Both the position numbers and the translations under genes were made by a program. A stretch of DNA of 30,476 bases from Polyangiaceae bacterium (lineage in GTDB: Bacteria; Myxococcota; Polyangia; Polyangiales; Polyangiaceae): contig JAICTU010000033.1 in the NCBI GenBank assembly GCA_025936205.1, positions 1 through 30,476 on the forward strand, given 5' to 3'. A model generated the notes under the pieces. The model saw only the letters and a list, made by a program, of their open reading frames with translations, ran no database searches and was not told where the DNA came from. Positions 1 through 8,930 of the stretch are shown here, one piece after another. Within the stretch, counting starts at the first letter, position 1, and every line of letters starts with the position of its first letter.

Positions 1-2156
1 AGCAGCACCACGCTGTGGGGGCGGCGGCGCACCGCCTCGGTCAGCACGCCGCCCTCCCCGTAGCCCACGTAGCCGGGCGGCGCGCCCTTCAAGGTCGAGA
101 CGGTGTGCGCCTCCTGGAACTCGCTCATGTTGATGGTGAGCACGTTTTGATCGCCGCCGTACATGGCTTCTGCGAGCGCGAGCGCCGTCTCCGTCTTGCC
201 GACGCCGGAGGGGCCCGCGAGCAGAAATACGCCGATCGGCTTGTCCGGATTTTCGAGGCCGGCGCGCGCGGTCTGGATGCGGCGAGCGAGCTGCTCGAGC
301 GCGTGATCCTGCCCCACCACGCGCCGCCCGAGCTGCTCGCTCAAGCCCAGCACGGTCTCGAGCTCGCCCTTCATCATGCGTCCGGTGGGAATGCCGGTCC
401 AGTCGGCGACGACGGCCGCGACGGCATGTTGATCGACGGCCGGAGAGATCAGAGGCGTTTCGCCCTGCATGCGGGCCAGCTCGGCTTGCAGACGCTCCAG
501 CTCGCGCAGCGATGCCTCGCGATCGCCGGCATCGAGACGCGGCGGCGGCGCCACGGAACCAGGCCCGTTGTCGCTGCCGGCGGCCGATTCTCGGGCGATG
601 CCCGCTTCGCCGCGCAAACGGTTTCGGATGCCGAGAATGCTCTCCACGAGGCCCTTCTCGCACTGCCAGCGGCGCTCCAGCCCCGCGAGACGGTCATGCT
701 CCGCGGCGAGTCTCGCCTTCGCGTCGTCGATCCGCGTACCCGTCGCCACGCCCATCGCCTGCTCACGTGCCGTGATCTCGATCTCGGTCTGGAGCGCGCG
801 GATCCGGTGCCGACTGTCCTCCACTTCGGCGGGCACGCCGTGCTGGCTCACCGCGACGCGGGCAGCCGCCGTATCGAGCAGGCTCACCGCCTTGTCGGGC
901 AGTTGCCGCTCCGGAATCAAGCGCTGGGACAGCTTGACTGCCGCCGCCACCGCCTCGTCGAGCAAGTGGACGCGATGGTGTGCCTCGATCGCGGAGACAG
1001 TGCCGCGCAACATCGACACGGCTTTTTCGAGATCGGGCTCCTGGACATGGACCACCTGAAAGCGGCGCGTCAGCGCCGGATCGTTCTCAAAGTACTTCTT
1101 GTATTCTGCCCAGGTGGTGGCAGCGATCGTGCGCAGCTGGCCGCGCGCCAGCGCAGGTTTGAGTAGGTTCGCCGCGTCGCCGGTGCCTTGCGCCCCACCA
1201 GCGCCGATCAGCGTGTGGGCCTCGTCGATGAACAGGATGACCGGCGCCGCCGAGAGCTGGACTTCATCGATCACCTGGCGCAGCCGCGCCTCGAACTCAC
1301 CCTTCATGCTTGCGCCGGCCTGCAGCAGCGCGAGGTCGAGCGCACGCAAGCTCACGCCGCGCAACGCAGGCGGCACGTCGCCTCGAGCAATGCGCTGCGC
1401 AAACCCTTCCACGACGGCCGTCTTTCCGACACCGGCTTCGCCGGCGAGGATCGGGTTGTTCTGCCGGCGGCGCATCAAGATCTGGATCAGCTGACGAACT
1501 TCCTCGTCGCGACCGACGACTCGATCGAGCTCCCCCTTGCGGGCCCGCTCGGTCAGATCGACAGAGAAACGCGCTAGCCCTTCGCCTTTGCCCAAGGCGG
1601 CGGGGGCCAGCGCCGGAGCGGACGCGCCGCCGGACGGGTCCAACGCGCTGACCCGCTCCTGCTGACTCGATTCGCGAGCCTCTGACGATCCTCTCGTGAT
1701 CTCGCCAAAGCGGTCCACGAGCTGGTCGACGTCGATCTTCGCCAGCTCGCTGGACAGGCTGCAGACCACGCTGCGCAGCGTGCGCGTCTTGAACCAGCCC
1801 ACGACCAAGTGCCCGGTGCGAACCCGGCGCTCATTGAACAGCAGCGTCGCATACACCCAGCCGCGCTCGACAGACTCCTCGACTTGCACCGCCAGATCGG
1901 AGATCGAGCTCGCGCCGCGCGGCAGACGGTCGAGCGCGCCCGTGAGATCACGTGCGAGCGCGGCCGGATTGAGCTCGAAGTGGCGCAGGATGTGTTCCAG
2001 ATCGGTCTCAGCACCCTGCAGCAGCTGATGCATCCAATGCGCGAGCTCCACGTACGGGTTGCCGCGCAGTTTGCAGAATAGCGTCGCGCTCTCGATGGCC
2101 TTGTAAGCAACGGGATGGAGTTTGCCAAAGAGCGCGGCGCGGCTGATGTCTGACAT
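1..2156 (-). CDS. tssH: TssH/ClpV, T6SS sheath-disassembly AAA+ ATPase (partial, C-terminus beyond left edge)
   Basis: ClpV is a cytoplasmic AAA+ unfoldase that extracts TssC from contracted T6SS sheaths so TssB/TssC can be reused. The minus-strand reading from ATG 2156 gives 718 complete residues and is still open at base 1. Residues 1-150 form the Clp N-terminal domain, and a low-complexity linker follows (about 153-195). AAA1 has Walker A GEAGVGKT (239-246) and Walker [11 protein letters not shown] (306-315). A charged coiled-coil middle region spans about 445-565. AAA2 begins with Walker A GPSGVGKT (648-655) and then the pore-loop-like GYVGYG (695-700). The N-terminal domain and placement behind tssG favour ClpV over housekeeping ClpB. 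The gene starts 22 bp after the tssG stop, so it is probably the seventh gene of the tssA-led operon. The rest of AAA2 lies outside the window. Confidence 0.96.
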   Translation of the reverse strand, partial: MSDISRAALFGKLHPVAYKAIESATLFCKLRGNPYVELAHWMHQLLQGAETDLEHILRHFELNPAALARDLTGALDRLPRGASSISDLAVQVEESVERGWVYATLLFNERRVRTGHLVVGWFKTRTLRSVVCSLSSELAKIDVDQLVDRFGEITRGSSEARESSQQERVSALDPSGGASAPALAPAALGKGEGLARFSVDLTERARKGELDRVVGRDEEVRQLIQILMRRRQNNPILAGEAGVGKTAVVEGFAQRIARGDVPPALRGVSLRALDLALLQAGASMKGEFEARLRQVIDEVQLSAAPVILFIDEAHTLIGAGGAQGTGDAANLLKPALARGQLRTIAATTWAEYKKYFENDPALTRRFQVVHVQEPDLEKAVSMLRGTVSAIEAHHRVHLLDEAVAAAVKLSQRLIPERQLPDKAVSLLDTAAARVAVSQHGVPAEVEDSRHRIRALQTEIEITAREQAMGVATGTRIDDAKARLAAEHDRLAGLERRWQCEKGLVESILGIRNRLRGEAGIARESAAGSDNGPGSVAPPPRLDAGDREASLRELERLQAELARMQGETPLISPAVDQHAVAAVVADWTGIPTGRMMKGELETVLGLSEQLGRRVVGQDHALEQLARRIQTARAGLENPDKPIGVFLLAGPSGVGKTETALALAEAMYGGDQNVLTINMSEFQEAHTVSTLKGAPPGYVGYGEGGVLTEAVRRRPHSVVL

Positions 2157-2178
2157 GGTGTTTCGTTCCCCTTCGATG

Positions 2179-3183
2179 TCACGCGACGGGCCGGGTCGGT
2201 GCGGGCACCACCAGATCCTCGATGCCCATCCCAGCGCGGTAGTTCGCGCCCAACCAACAGTTGTAGCCGAGTCTGCTCCCGCTACCCAAACGCAGCTGCT
2301 GACGTCGCTCTGATTCGTGGCGCAACCGCACGTCCCACTCGAGCTCGTCCCCCACATACATTCGCACCAGAGCCGCCAGTGCACCCAGCCGTGCGGTACC
2401 CGGCAAGAAGCTCTGGAAGTCCGATGGCGAGAGCGGGCCGAGCGCGACCCGGAACTTCTGCGAGCGCTGAAAGGAACGTGCCCCGACCACGCTGGTCTCT
2501 CCGAGCGCGCTCAGAGCCCGACCGCGCCCCAGCTGCCAGCGGTACTCGCTGGGGATCTCCAGCCATTCGCCGATGAACTCCTCGACCACGACCGGCACCG
2601 CAAAGTACGCCTGCAAGATGGCCTCCAGACCCTCTGCATTGCGAGCGCCACCCGCCAGATGAGCGACGAACTGGACCTTGGCGTGCTGCGGAATCGGGTC
2701 GCGCTCTCGCATGCTCTCGAAGCCGAAGCCGGACAGCGAACCCAGGTAGCGAACGAATGGATTCGAGCCGGGCCGGTCTTGACCAACAGCGGGTTGCGAT
2801 TGCGCCCAGGCGCGCTGAAAGAACGCCAGCAGCCGGTGATGGAACAGGTCGACGAAAGCGGCAAAGGTGCGGTCTCCCGCGCCACGCAGCTGGTCTCGGG
2901 CGTGCTCGGTGTAATGCAGCGGCAGTGGCCCCTGCGTGCCGAATAGCCCCAGGAAGGCGAGCCTCATGCGTCCGGGGCTACCGCTCCGAGGCGACTGAAA
3001 GGCTTGAATTGCAGCGGGGGCAAAGGCCAACGATGGATCCTGCCCCAGCCGGATCGGTTCCTCGCCGGGCGAATGCGCGCTACCGGTGCTCGGGCGATCC
3101 GGGTAAGCGCGGTCGAGCCGGCGCAGCGCCAGGTGAAAATCGAACTCCCACGGCGCCTTCTCCAGCTCTTCGATCGCCTTCAT
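2179..3183 (-). CDS. tssG: TssG (VasB/ImpH family), T6SS baseplate wedge component
   Basis: TssG joins TssF, TssE and TssK to build the baseplate wedges around the VgrG spike. The 334-residue product starts [19 protein letters not shown], the usual family opening, and carries the family signature HYTEHARDQ followed by [17 protein letters not shown] at about 110-145. The frame stays open upstream, but ATG 3183 is the convincing start: it overlaps the tssF stop in an ATGA tetranucleotide (3180-3183), and upstream codons lack family similarity. The length is normal for TssG. The overlap implies translational coupling to tssF, and tssH follows 22 bp downstream. No anomaly was seen. Confidence 0.95.
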   Translation of the reverse strand: MKAIEELEKAPWEFDFHLALRRLDRAYPDRPSTGSAHSPGEEPIRLGQDPSLAFAPAAIQAFQSPRSGSPGRMRLAFLGLFGTQGPLPLHYTEHARDQLRGAGDRTFAAFVDLFHHRLLAFFQRAWAQSQPAVGQDRPGSNPFVRYLGSLSGFGFESMRERDPIPQHAKVQFVAHLAGGARNAEGLEAILQAYFAVPVVVEEFIGEWLEIPSEYRWQLGRGRALSALGETSVVGARSFQRSQKFRVALGPLSPSDFQSFLPGTARLGALAALVRMYVGDELEWDVRLRHESERRQQLRLGSGSRLGYNCWLGANYRAGMGIEDLVVPAPTRPVA

Positions 3184-5039
3184 GCGATGGGCCTTCGCCC
3201 CAGAGTGGCGGGCCAGCGCAGGACTTCTCCACGCTGGCTGGTCTTCAGCACCATTTCCGTGAATGAGTTGATCGAAACATACCTGGCGAAGAAGCTCTGC
3301 AGCACATTGCCCAGCAGGCACACCCCCGTACCTTCAAAGGCTCGCTCGTCCAGCTCCAGCGTGAGCTCGAGCCCGCGCGCATAGCTGACGGGGCCGGGCA
3401 ATGGCAGGCGCCGGACGACTGGCGCGCTGGCGATCGATTTCACGCCTTCGATCTGGCGCTGCACCGCCGGATCAGCGACGTCTCCATAGAGCTGGAGCAG
3501 CTCGCGCAAGCTGGCAGCGCCTTGCCCTCCCGGGCTGTTGGTGATGGACAAGTAATTGAGGGAGAGATGGCTGATCAGCCTCCAGGACGTGGCCCCCCAG
3601 GCATGAGCTTCACGAGGAGCCGAGGGCCCAGCAACGCAGCGAATGGCCGCCACCGGCGCCCCGGAATCAATGGTCAGCTCCGCGTCCTGCAGCAGCGCCA
3701 GAGGCAAATCACGGTTCGTACAGCGGGTGGCCACCGATAGCTGGCGCAGGTCAGGCGCGTACGGGCCTTCCGCCCCGTCCACCAGTGAGACGAAGACCTC
3801 ACTCCCCGCGTACGCCGAGCGCGCGCCTACCCGCTTCTGCTTGCTGGACGGCAGGCGCGCTTGCCGATGCGTGGTGTAGTACGCCGCGTCGGCGTTGCCG
3901 CTGCGATCGGTGCAAGTGTAGAACGCTTGAAACTCGCGCCGCGTCGTCGCGCTGGAACCGTATCCGGCGACCGCCGTCACCGAATGGACCTCGTAGTCGA
4001 GCGGCCGGGTGCGATCGACGACGACGTGGTACTCGTGGCTGCGGTTCGAGAGCACGATGCGATCCGCCGCCTGCTCGAAGAGGTTCACGATGGGTGTGCA
4101 GTTCAGGGCCAGCTGCGTCGCTGACGCGGCGGCTTCCAGCAGCGGTTCGTGGCGGTCGAGAAGGATGACGATCTCCGCGCGACTCTCGGTACAAGCCCCG
4201 AGCCCGGCGCTCAGGTCCCGGAGGCGTGTGAACGCAAAGCGGCTGGGCAGCGCAAAGTATTCCTGCAGAAGCCGGTAGCCCTGAAACGAGCGCGCACCGA
4301 CCGGAAACAGCGCTTCGTCGTCGGAAGTCCCCAGGGCTTCGACACGGCCCCGCGGGCAAAGCCGAGCTCCAGTTTCTTGTTCGGGCCGGACCATGATGCC
4401 GATCGCCGCGCTCTGCAGCAATTCATGCAGGCGGATCGACGCAGCGTCCTGGCCCACGACGTGCAAGTCCAAGTCCTGCAGCGTGAGCCGCTGGAGCGGC
4501 AGCTCATCAAAGGAACGGACGCCGATCCGCAAGGTGCTGCGCAGCGGGCGGCGGGGGTCGAGCTGCACGGGACCGAGATCACCCGTGTGAGTCGTGTGCT
4601 TCAGGCTGAATATTTCGAGCGGCCAGAGCGTGACCTCATGTCCGGTCGTAAACGTGCAGGCGGCGCGGTGGGGCCCTGCAACACTGCTGCGCAGCAGCGA
4701 GCCGCGCGGCACACGGAAACCCGAGGCCAGGGCCGCCTGGCGCGAATCTGGTACGAAGCGCGCTACAGCCACCGACGGAGTCGGCGCCAGATAGTTCGGG
4801 CATACCATCTCCAGAAGGTGCTCGGTAAATCGAGGAAACTCGGCGTCCAGCTTGAGGTGGACCCGCGCGGCCAGGAAGGCGAACCCCTCGAGCAGCCGCT
4901 CCACATATGGATCGGCACAGGCCACGGCGCTGAGCTCGAGCTGCCGAGCCACCTCCGGGAACTCGGCAGCGAACTCCGCGCCCAGCTCACGCAGGTAGCG
5001 CAACTCCCGATCATAGTATTCGACGAGTCTCTGATCCAT
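3180..5039 (-). CDS. tssF: TssF (VasA/ImpG family), T6SS baseplate component
   Basis: TssF is the largest baseplate wedge protein and binds TssG and TssE. The 619-residue product has the hallmark N-terminus MDQRLVEYYDRELRYLREL, then FAAEFPEVARQL and DPYVERLLEGFAFLAARV. The segment FTEHLLEMVCPNYLAPTPS follows. These blocks are characteristic of the family, and the length is typical. A good ribosome-binding site (GGGAGG) lies 4 nt before ATG 5039. The gene follows tssE by 15 bp and overlaps tssG by 4 bp. The C-terminal part (SLNYLSITNSPGG and SINSFTEMVLKT) also fits family conservation. No truncation or frameshift was seen. Confidence 0.96.
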   Translation of the reverse strand: MDQRLVEYYDRELRYLRELGAEFAAEFPEVARQLELSAVACADPYVERLLEGFAFLAARVHLKLDAEFPRFTEHLLEMVCPNYLAPTPSVAVARFVPDSRQAALASGFRVPRGSLLRSSVAGPHRAACTFTTGHEVTLWPLEIFSLKHTTHTGDLGPVQLDPRRPLRSTLRIGVRSFDELPLQRLTLQDLDLHVVGQDAASIRLHELLQSAAIGIMVRPEQETGARLCPRGRVEALGTSDDEALFPVGARSFQGYRLLQEYFALPSRFAFTRLRDLSAGLGACTESRAEIVILLDRHEPLLEAAASATQLALNCTPIVNLFEQAADRIVLSNRSHEYHVVVDRTRPLDYEVHSVTAVAGYGSSATTRREFQAFYTCTDRSGNADAAYYTTHRQARLPSSKQKRVGARSAYAGSEVFVSLVDGAEGPYAPDLRQLSVATRCTNRDLPLALLQDAELTIDSGAPVAAIRCVAGPSAPREAHAWGATSWRLISHLSLNYLSITNSPGGQGAASLRELLQLYGDVADPAVQRQIEGVKSIASAPVVRRLPLPGPVSYARGLELTLELDERAFEGTGVCLLGNVLQSFFARYVSINSFTEMVLKTSQRGEVLRWPATLGRRPIA

Positions 5040-5054
5040 CTGCCTCCCGTGCCT

Positions 5055-5552
5055 TCAGCGGCGAGACTCTTCGACGCGCACCTGGCCGCTCTCCAGGTCC
5101 AACTCCGTCCGCAGCAGCAACTTCTGCGACAGCGGTTGGGCCCAGAGGTCTGCCTCGATTTCGAAGCGCAGCGTATTGTGACTCCTGCTGCCGGTCTCAC
5201 CCACGGAATGCACCCGCAGCGATGCTGCCGAGAGCCTCGGTTCAAACTCGCGAATTGCACGCGCGAGCTGCCGTTCCAATTGCGGCAGCTGGACGCTCGA
5301 GGCCGTTCTACCTGACAGCGCCGGCATGCCGAAGTTCAAGCTGGACCGCTGGACCTGCGGACACCGTTCGAGCCCAACGTCCACGCCCTCCAGCGCGGCG
5401 GCGCTGAACAGCGCCGCCAGCTCACGCCGGACGCTCTCGCGCAGAGACTCCACCGTGATCGCCGGCGACGCACCCCTCGCTTCCGAGTGGGGCGTCACCA
5501 GGCGATCGAGCAAGGACGGTTGGAGCCGCTCCTTGGATGTCAGCTGAGTCAT
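5055..5552 (-). CDS. tssE: TssE, gp25-like T6SS baseplate protein
   Basis: TssE is the homologue of phage T4 gp25 and starts sheath polymerisation at the baseplate. The 165-residue product begins MTQLTSKERLQPSLLDRLV, matching the usual 'LQPSLLDRL' TssE opening. Later segments are ESLRESVRRELAALFS (about 35-50), SSLNFGMPAL (about 70-79) and LERQLARAIREFEPRL (about 92-107). They follow the gp25 pattern, including the conserved R-x-x-E..P-R-L-type helix with E and F around it. It lies 11 bp after tssC and 15 bp before tssF in the same operon. The identification rests on motif pattern plus position; both agree. Confidence 0.94.
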   Translation of the reverse strand: MTQLTSKERLQPSLLDRLVTPHSEARGASPAITVESLRESVRRELAALFSAAALEGVDVGLERCPQVQRSSLNFGMPALSGRTASSVQLPQLERQLARAIREFEPRLSAASLRVHSVGETGSRSHNTLRFEIEADLWAQPLSQKLLLRTELDLESGQVRVEESRR

Positions 5553-5563
5553 TGCTTCGGGCT

Positions 5564-7060
5564 TCAGTTCCCGGTCTTTGCCGAAGGCAGCTTGGAGACC
5601 AGGCGCAGCGACACGGTCAACCCTTCCAGCTGATAGTGCGGCCGAAGGTAGAAATCCGCTTTGTAGTAGCCGGGGTTGCCCTCGTCCTCATCGACCGTCA
5701 CCTCGGCATCGGCCAATGGTCGACGCGCCTTGTCTTCATCGCTCGCGTGCTCCGGCGCGCCCTCGACGTATTGGGTCAGCCAGTCCGCGAGCCACGAGCG
5801 CATGTCATCGGGGCCTTTGAAAGAGCCCACCTTGTCGCGAACGATGCACTTCAGGTAGTGGGCAAAGCGACAGGTCGCGAACAAATAGGGCAGACGCGCG
5901 GCCAGTGCCGCATTCGCCGTCGCATCCGGGTCGTCATATTGCACGGGCTGATGCAACGACTGCGCGCCAATGAAGGCAGCGAGATCGGAGTTCTTCTTGT
6001 GCACCAGCGGCATGAAGCCCGCCCTCGCCAATTCCGCCTCGCGGCGATCGGTGATCCCGATCTCCGTCGGACAGGTCATGTCCACGCCGCCGTCGTCCGT
6101 GGGAAAGGTGTGCGTGGGCAGGCGCTCGACCGCGCCCCCCGACTCGATGCCGCGAATCCGCGAGCACCAGCCGTAGAGCTTGAACGAACGCGTGACGTTC
6201 GTCGCCATCGCATATGCAGCATTCGACCAGGTGTATTTGCTGATATCCGGCCCGCTCGCGTCTTCCTCGAAATCGAACTCGTCCACCGGATCGGACTTCG
6301 CCCCATAGGGCCGACGCGCGAGGAACCGCGGCAACGCCAGGCCGATGTAGCGAGAATCCTCCGACTCGCGCAGAGAGCGCCAGGCCGCGTACTCGGGTGT
6401 GGTGAAGATGTTGGCAACATCGCGCGGGTTACCGAGTTCTTGCCACGTCTCCATCTGGAACAACGTCGGCGACGCCGAGGTGAGCACCGGCGCGTGTGCC
6501 GCCGCCGCCGTCTTGGCCAACTCAGTCAGGGTCTCCACGTCGGTGGGCCCGTGATCGAAGTAATAATCTGCGACAATGCAGCCGAATGGTTCACCACCGA
6601 GCTGGCCATACTCCTCTTCGTACAGCTTTTTGAAGATCGGGCTTTGGTCCCAGGTCACGCCCTTGAAGCGTTTGAGCGTTCGATGCAGCTCCTTCTTCGG
6701 AATATTGAGAACCCGGACCTTGAGCATGGAGTCGGTCTCGGTATTCGAGACCAAATACTGGAGCCCACGCCAGGCGCCCTCCAGCTTCTGGAACTCTTCG
6801 TGGTGTAAGATCAGGTTGATCTGCTCGCTCAGCTTGCGATCGATCTCGGCGATGATTGCTTGCACGGACTCGACCGCGTCCTGCGACACGACGGTGCTCG
6901 TGGCCAGCGCCTCGCTCGCGAGCGTCAGCACCGCCGACTCGACGTCCTGACGGGCGCGCTCGGTCTGCGGCCGAAACTCCCTCTGCAGTAGCGCCGTGAA
7001 GTCGCTGGTCTCAACCCCGGCGAGGGGCTGATTCTGGGTCTTCTGGGTCATTTCGTTCAT
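5564..7060 (-). CDS. tssC: TssC (VipB/ImpD), T6SS contractile sheath large subunit
   Basis: TssC forms the contractile sheath with TssB and carries the ClpV-sensitive interface. The 498-residue product has the conserved core IAEIDRKLSEQINLILHHEEFQKLEGAWRG (about 88-117; key residues D91, H103, E105, W114), directly followed by LQYLVSN. A later block reads KKLYEEEYGQLGGEPFG (about 165-181), followed by VADYYFDHGP. It ends in the typical LTVSLRLVSKLPS. The length matches the family. Its ATG overlaps the tssB stop in an ATGA junction (7057-7060), so the two sheath genes should be translationally coupled in stoichiometric amounts. Confidence 0.98.
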   Translation of the reverse strand: MNEMTQKTQNQPLAGVETSDFTALLQREFRPQTERARQDVESAVLTLASEALATSTVVSQDAVESVQAIIAEIDRKLSEQINLILHHEEFQKLEGAWRGLQYLVSNTETDSMLKVRVLNIPKKELHRTLKRFKGVTWDQSPIFKKLYEEEYGQLGGEPFGCIVADYYFDHGPTDVETLTELAKTAAAAHAPVLTSASPTLFQMETWQELGNPRDVANIFTTPEYAAWRSLRESEDSRYIGLALPRFLARRPYGAKSDPVDEFDFEEDASGPDISKYTWSNAAYAMATNVTRSFKLYGWCSRIRGIESGGAVERLPTHTFPTDDGGVDMTCPTEIGITDRREAELARAGFMPLVHKKNSDLAAFIGAQSLHQPVQYDDPDATANAALAARLPYLFATCRFAHYLKCIVRDKVGSFKGPDDMRSWLADWLTQYVEGAPEHASDEDKARRPLADAEVTVDEDEGNPGYYKADFYLRPHYQLEGLTVSLRLVSKLPSAKTGN

Positions 7061-7599
7061 TGCGCTTCACTCGACTGGCTGCGGGGCGACTGGCTGCTGG
7101 GAGAGGACTGCGCATCGCGGGGCGCAGCGTCGCTCAGCCTCCGCAGCATCTCGGGATCGTTCAGTACCTTCGCGATCAGATCTTCCGCGCCTGTTTTGCC
7201 GTCCATATACGTAATCAAGTTGGCGAGCTGTTGCCGCGCCTCCAACAACCTGCGCAATGCGGGAACATTGCGCGCAACCGCCGCCGGAGAGAAGTCGTCC
7301 ATGCTCCTGAACGACATCTCCACTTTCAGGTTTCCCTCTCCGGTCAGAGTGTTGGGGACCGAGAGCGCGATCCCGGGTTCCATGGCGCTCAAGCGGTCGT
7401 CGAGGTTATCCGCGGACACCTCCAGGAACTTGCGCTCGGGCAGCGGGGTTGACGCCTTGCCGGCATTTCCCGAAAGGTCAGCCAGCACCCCCATGACGAA
7501 GGGCAGTTGAACCTTTTTGTCTGCTCCGTAGAGTTCTACGTCGTATTCGATCTGCACCCGGGGGGCGCGATTACGGCCGATGAATTTCTGGCTGCTCAT
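7057..7599 (-). CDS. tssB: TssB (VipA/ImpC), T6SS contractile sheath small subunit
   Basis: TssB is the small sheath subunit that polymerises with TssC around the Hcp tube. The 180-residue product starts MSSQKFIGRNRAPRVQIEYD and continues with ADKKVQLPFVMGVLADLSGN, the strongest TssB signature. PLPERKFLEVSADNLDDRLSAM follows, with the family's K-F-x-x-V/I and D-N-F/L-D pattern. A short Ser/Gln-rich tail (about 165-180) ends the protein. The ATG at 7599 overlaps the tssA stop by 4 bp, and the tssB stop overlaps the tssC start by 4 bp. Length and gene order are standard. Confidence 0.97.
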   Translation of the reverse strand: MSSQKFIGRNRAPRVQIEYDVELYGADKKVQLPFVMGVLADLSGNAGKASTPLPERKFLEVSADNLDDRLSAMEPGIALSVPNTLTGEGNLKVEMSFRSMDDFSPAAVARNVPALRRLLEARQQLANLITYMDGKTGAEDLIAKVLNDPEMLRRLSDAAPRDAQSSPSSQSPRSQSSEAQ

Positions 7600-8681
7600 G
7601 CTTCGTCACCTCTTTTGCCCGCGATGGTCTCGATCTGAGCCAGCGCATCGGGCGCCAAGTCGCGGATGATTTCGAGAAAACTCGCGCTCACGAGGCGCCG
7701 GCAGCGCTGCAAAATCACGGGCAACGGACTGGATGGCTCGTACTGCGCATAGTACTCCCCGATGCGGTCCAGTGCGTGAATCACATCCTGGCGACTGCGG
7801 ATGGCGCTGCTCACTGCAGGCGCAAGCGCAACCTCGCGTGGACCCGAGATGGGCGGCAGCGTGTCTGCCTGCGCGGGCGCGTTGCCTTCCTCCCGGGCGC
7901 TCTCCGCCACGGGAGCCGCGGCGCGCCGGGGCTGCTCGATATGTGGCCGAACGATCCCGCTGGCTTGATACAGCACGCGGTCCAGAGCGCGAAAATCCGC
8001 CGCGGACGCGCCGGGACTGGCTGCCAGCACGGCGTCGATCGCTTTCACATGGCCCCGTGCGGCGTCCAGCTGCTCGAGCACGAGCTCGAGCACACCGGGG
8101 GGCGCGGCGCGGAAGCAGGCCGTGATCACGTCCGCGTCGAGCTCCGAGTGCCGCGGCGTCTGTTGCAGCTCACCGCTGGCGATGGCCACGTCGCGCAAGC
8201 TGATGGCGCCAAACCGCGGCGATTCGAGCAGCGGAGCCGCGCGCACGGCGCTCACCAACTCGGGCGCGCTGAGCGCCGAGAGCGCGGCCCGACGCATCAT
8301 CGCGTCCTGATCGTCCGGGTCGAGCTCCGGATAGAGAGCGCCCCAATACCGCTCCAATAGGCCGCGCGTGAGGCGCAGCCCCTCGGAGAGACCAGCAAAT
8401 CCTTCGGTCTCGAGCAGAGCGCGCACGAGCTGGACGGCGATCCGCAAGTCTTTGCTGCGCTGGAGCAAATCCGTGGCAAGCTCGACGACCCGCGTAAAAT
8501 TCGGTGGCTCGCCGGGCGCGACCGCGCTGCCCATCTGACGAGCTGGCTTTCCCTGCACGGCGCGCTCGAGCTCCGCAAACTCGGGCCGGTACTCGAGGTT
8601 ATCTCCAGTCGGCTTCGACTCGGAAACGGGTTCGAGCAACAGCTCCACACTCTGCCCCGTCATCGACAGTGCAATCGTCAT
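7596..8681 (-). CDS. tssA: TssA, ImpA_N-domain T6SS sheath-priming or cap protein
   Basis: TssA proteins organise sheath and tube assembly at the baseplate and/or the distal end. From ATG 8681 the product has 361 residues. The N-terminal ImpA_N domain is recognised by the pattern S-x-P-T-G-D-N-L-E-Y and PEFAELERA (about 20-40). The segments DLLQRSKDLRIAVQLVRALL and GLRLTRGLLERYWGALYPELDPDD (about 75-140) follow. The C-terminal region ends with DVIHALDRIGEYYAQYEPSSPLPVILQRCRRL (about 310-341), which fits a TssA with a VasL/TssA-type C-terminal helical bundle. An in-frame ATG at 8663 is an alternative start; neither has a strong ribosome-binding site. It is the first canonical gene of the minus-strand operon. 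Confidence 0.93.
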   Translation of the reverse strand: MTIALSMTGQSVELLLEPVSESKPTGDNLEYRPEFAELERAVQGKPARQMGSAVAPGEPPNFTRVVELATDLLQRSKDLRIAVQLVRALLETEGFAGLSEGLRLTRGLLERYWGALYPELDPDDQDAMMRRAALSALSAPELVSAVRAAPLLESPRFGAISLRDVAIASGELQQTPRHSELDADVITACFRAAPPGVLELVLEQLDAARGHVKAIDAVLAASPGASAADFRALDRVLYQASGIVRPHIEQPRRAAAPVAESAREEGNAPAQADTLPPISGPREVALAPAVSSAIRSRQDVIHALDRIGEYYAQYEPSSPLPVILQRCRRLVSASFLEIIRDLAPDALAQIETIAGKRGDEA

Positions 8682-8718
8682 TGCAGGCCCCGACCCCGCG
8701 TCCCCATGGCGCGCGACC

Positions 8719-8817
8719 TTAGATCGCTGACGGCTCGAGACCAAGCACCATCTGCTGCAATGCCAGCCCCGGCATGCAGGTCGGTTCGAAGGCTTGCCAC
8801 GCGCACTCCTCGGCCAT
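8719..8817 (-). CDS. Possible 32-residue small ORF upstream of tssA
   Basis: A short ORF begins at ATG 8817, with GGGAG at 8824-8828 and a 6-nt spacer. It ends 37 bp before the tssA start. Its codons strongly favour G or C at the third position, as in the real genes around it. The peptide contains MAEECAWQAFEPTCMPGLA and two Cys residues; I do not recognise it. An in-frame GTG at 8847 would give a slightly longer form. It could be a leader peptide for the tssA operon, a small secretion accessory protein, or chance coding in GC-rich DNA. Confidence 0.3.
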   Translation of the reverse strand: MAEECAWQAFEPTCMPGLALQQMVLGLEPSAI

Positions 8818-8823
8818 GAGCAG

Positions 8824-8828
8824 CTCCC
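8824..8828 (-). promoter_or_regulatory. Ribosome-binding site of the small ORF upstream of tssA
   Basis: On the minus strand the sequence reads GGGAG, then 6 nt, then ATG 8817. It is stronger than the site in front of tssA itself, which makes the small ORF worth considering. Confidence 0.35.
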
Positions 8829-8930
8829 GGTTGCGTAACGATGTCACGACACCCCCGCTCGCGCGGACGTCGCTCCAAGTTCTGGCTTCTTCGTGAGCGG
8901 GGCGCGCTGATGTGATAACAGCCTGCACGG

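Noticed and set aside
4149..5315. Plus-strand open frame across tssF and tssE
   Set aside because: It crosses two well-supported genes on the other strand and has no domain pattern.
5537..6808. Long plus-strand open frame opposite tssC
   Set aside because: The minus strand encodes full-length TssC with family motifs; the plus-strand product is Arg/His/Leu-rich without any motif.
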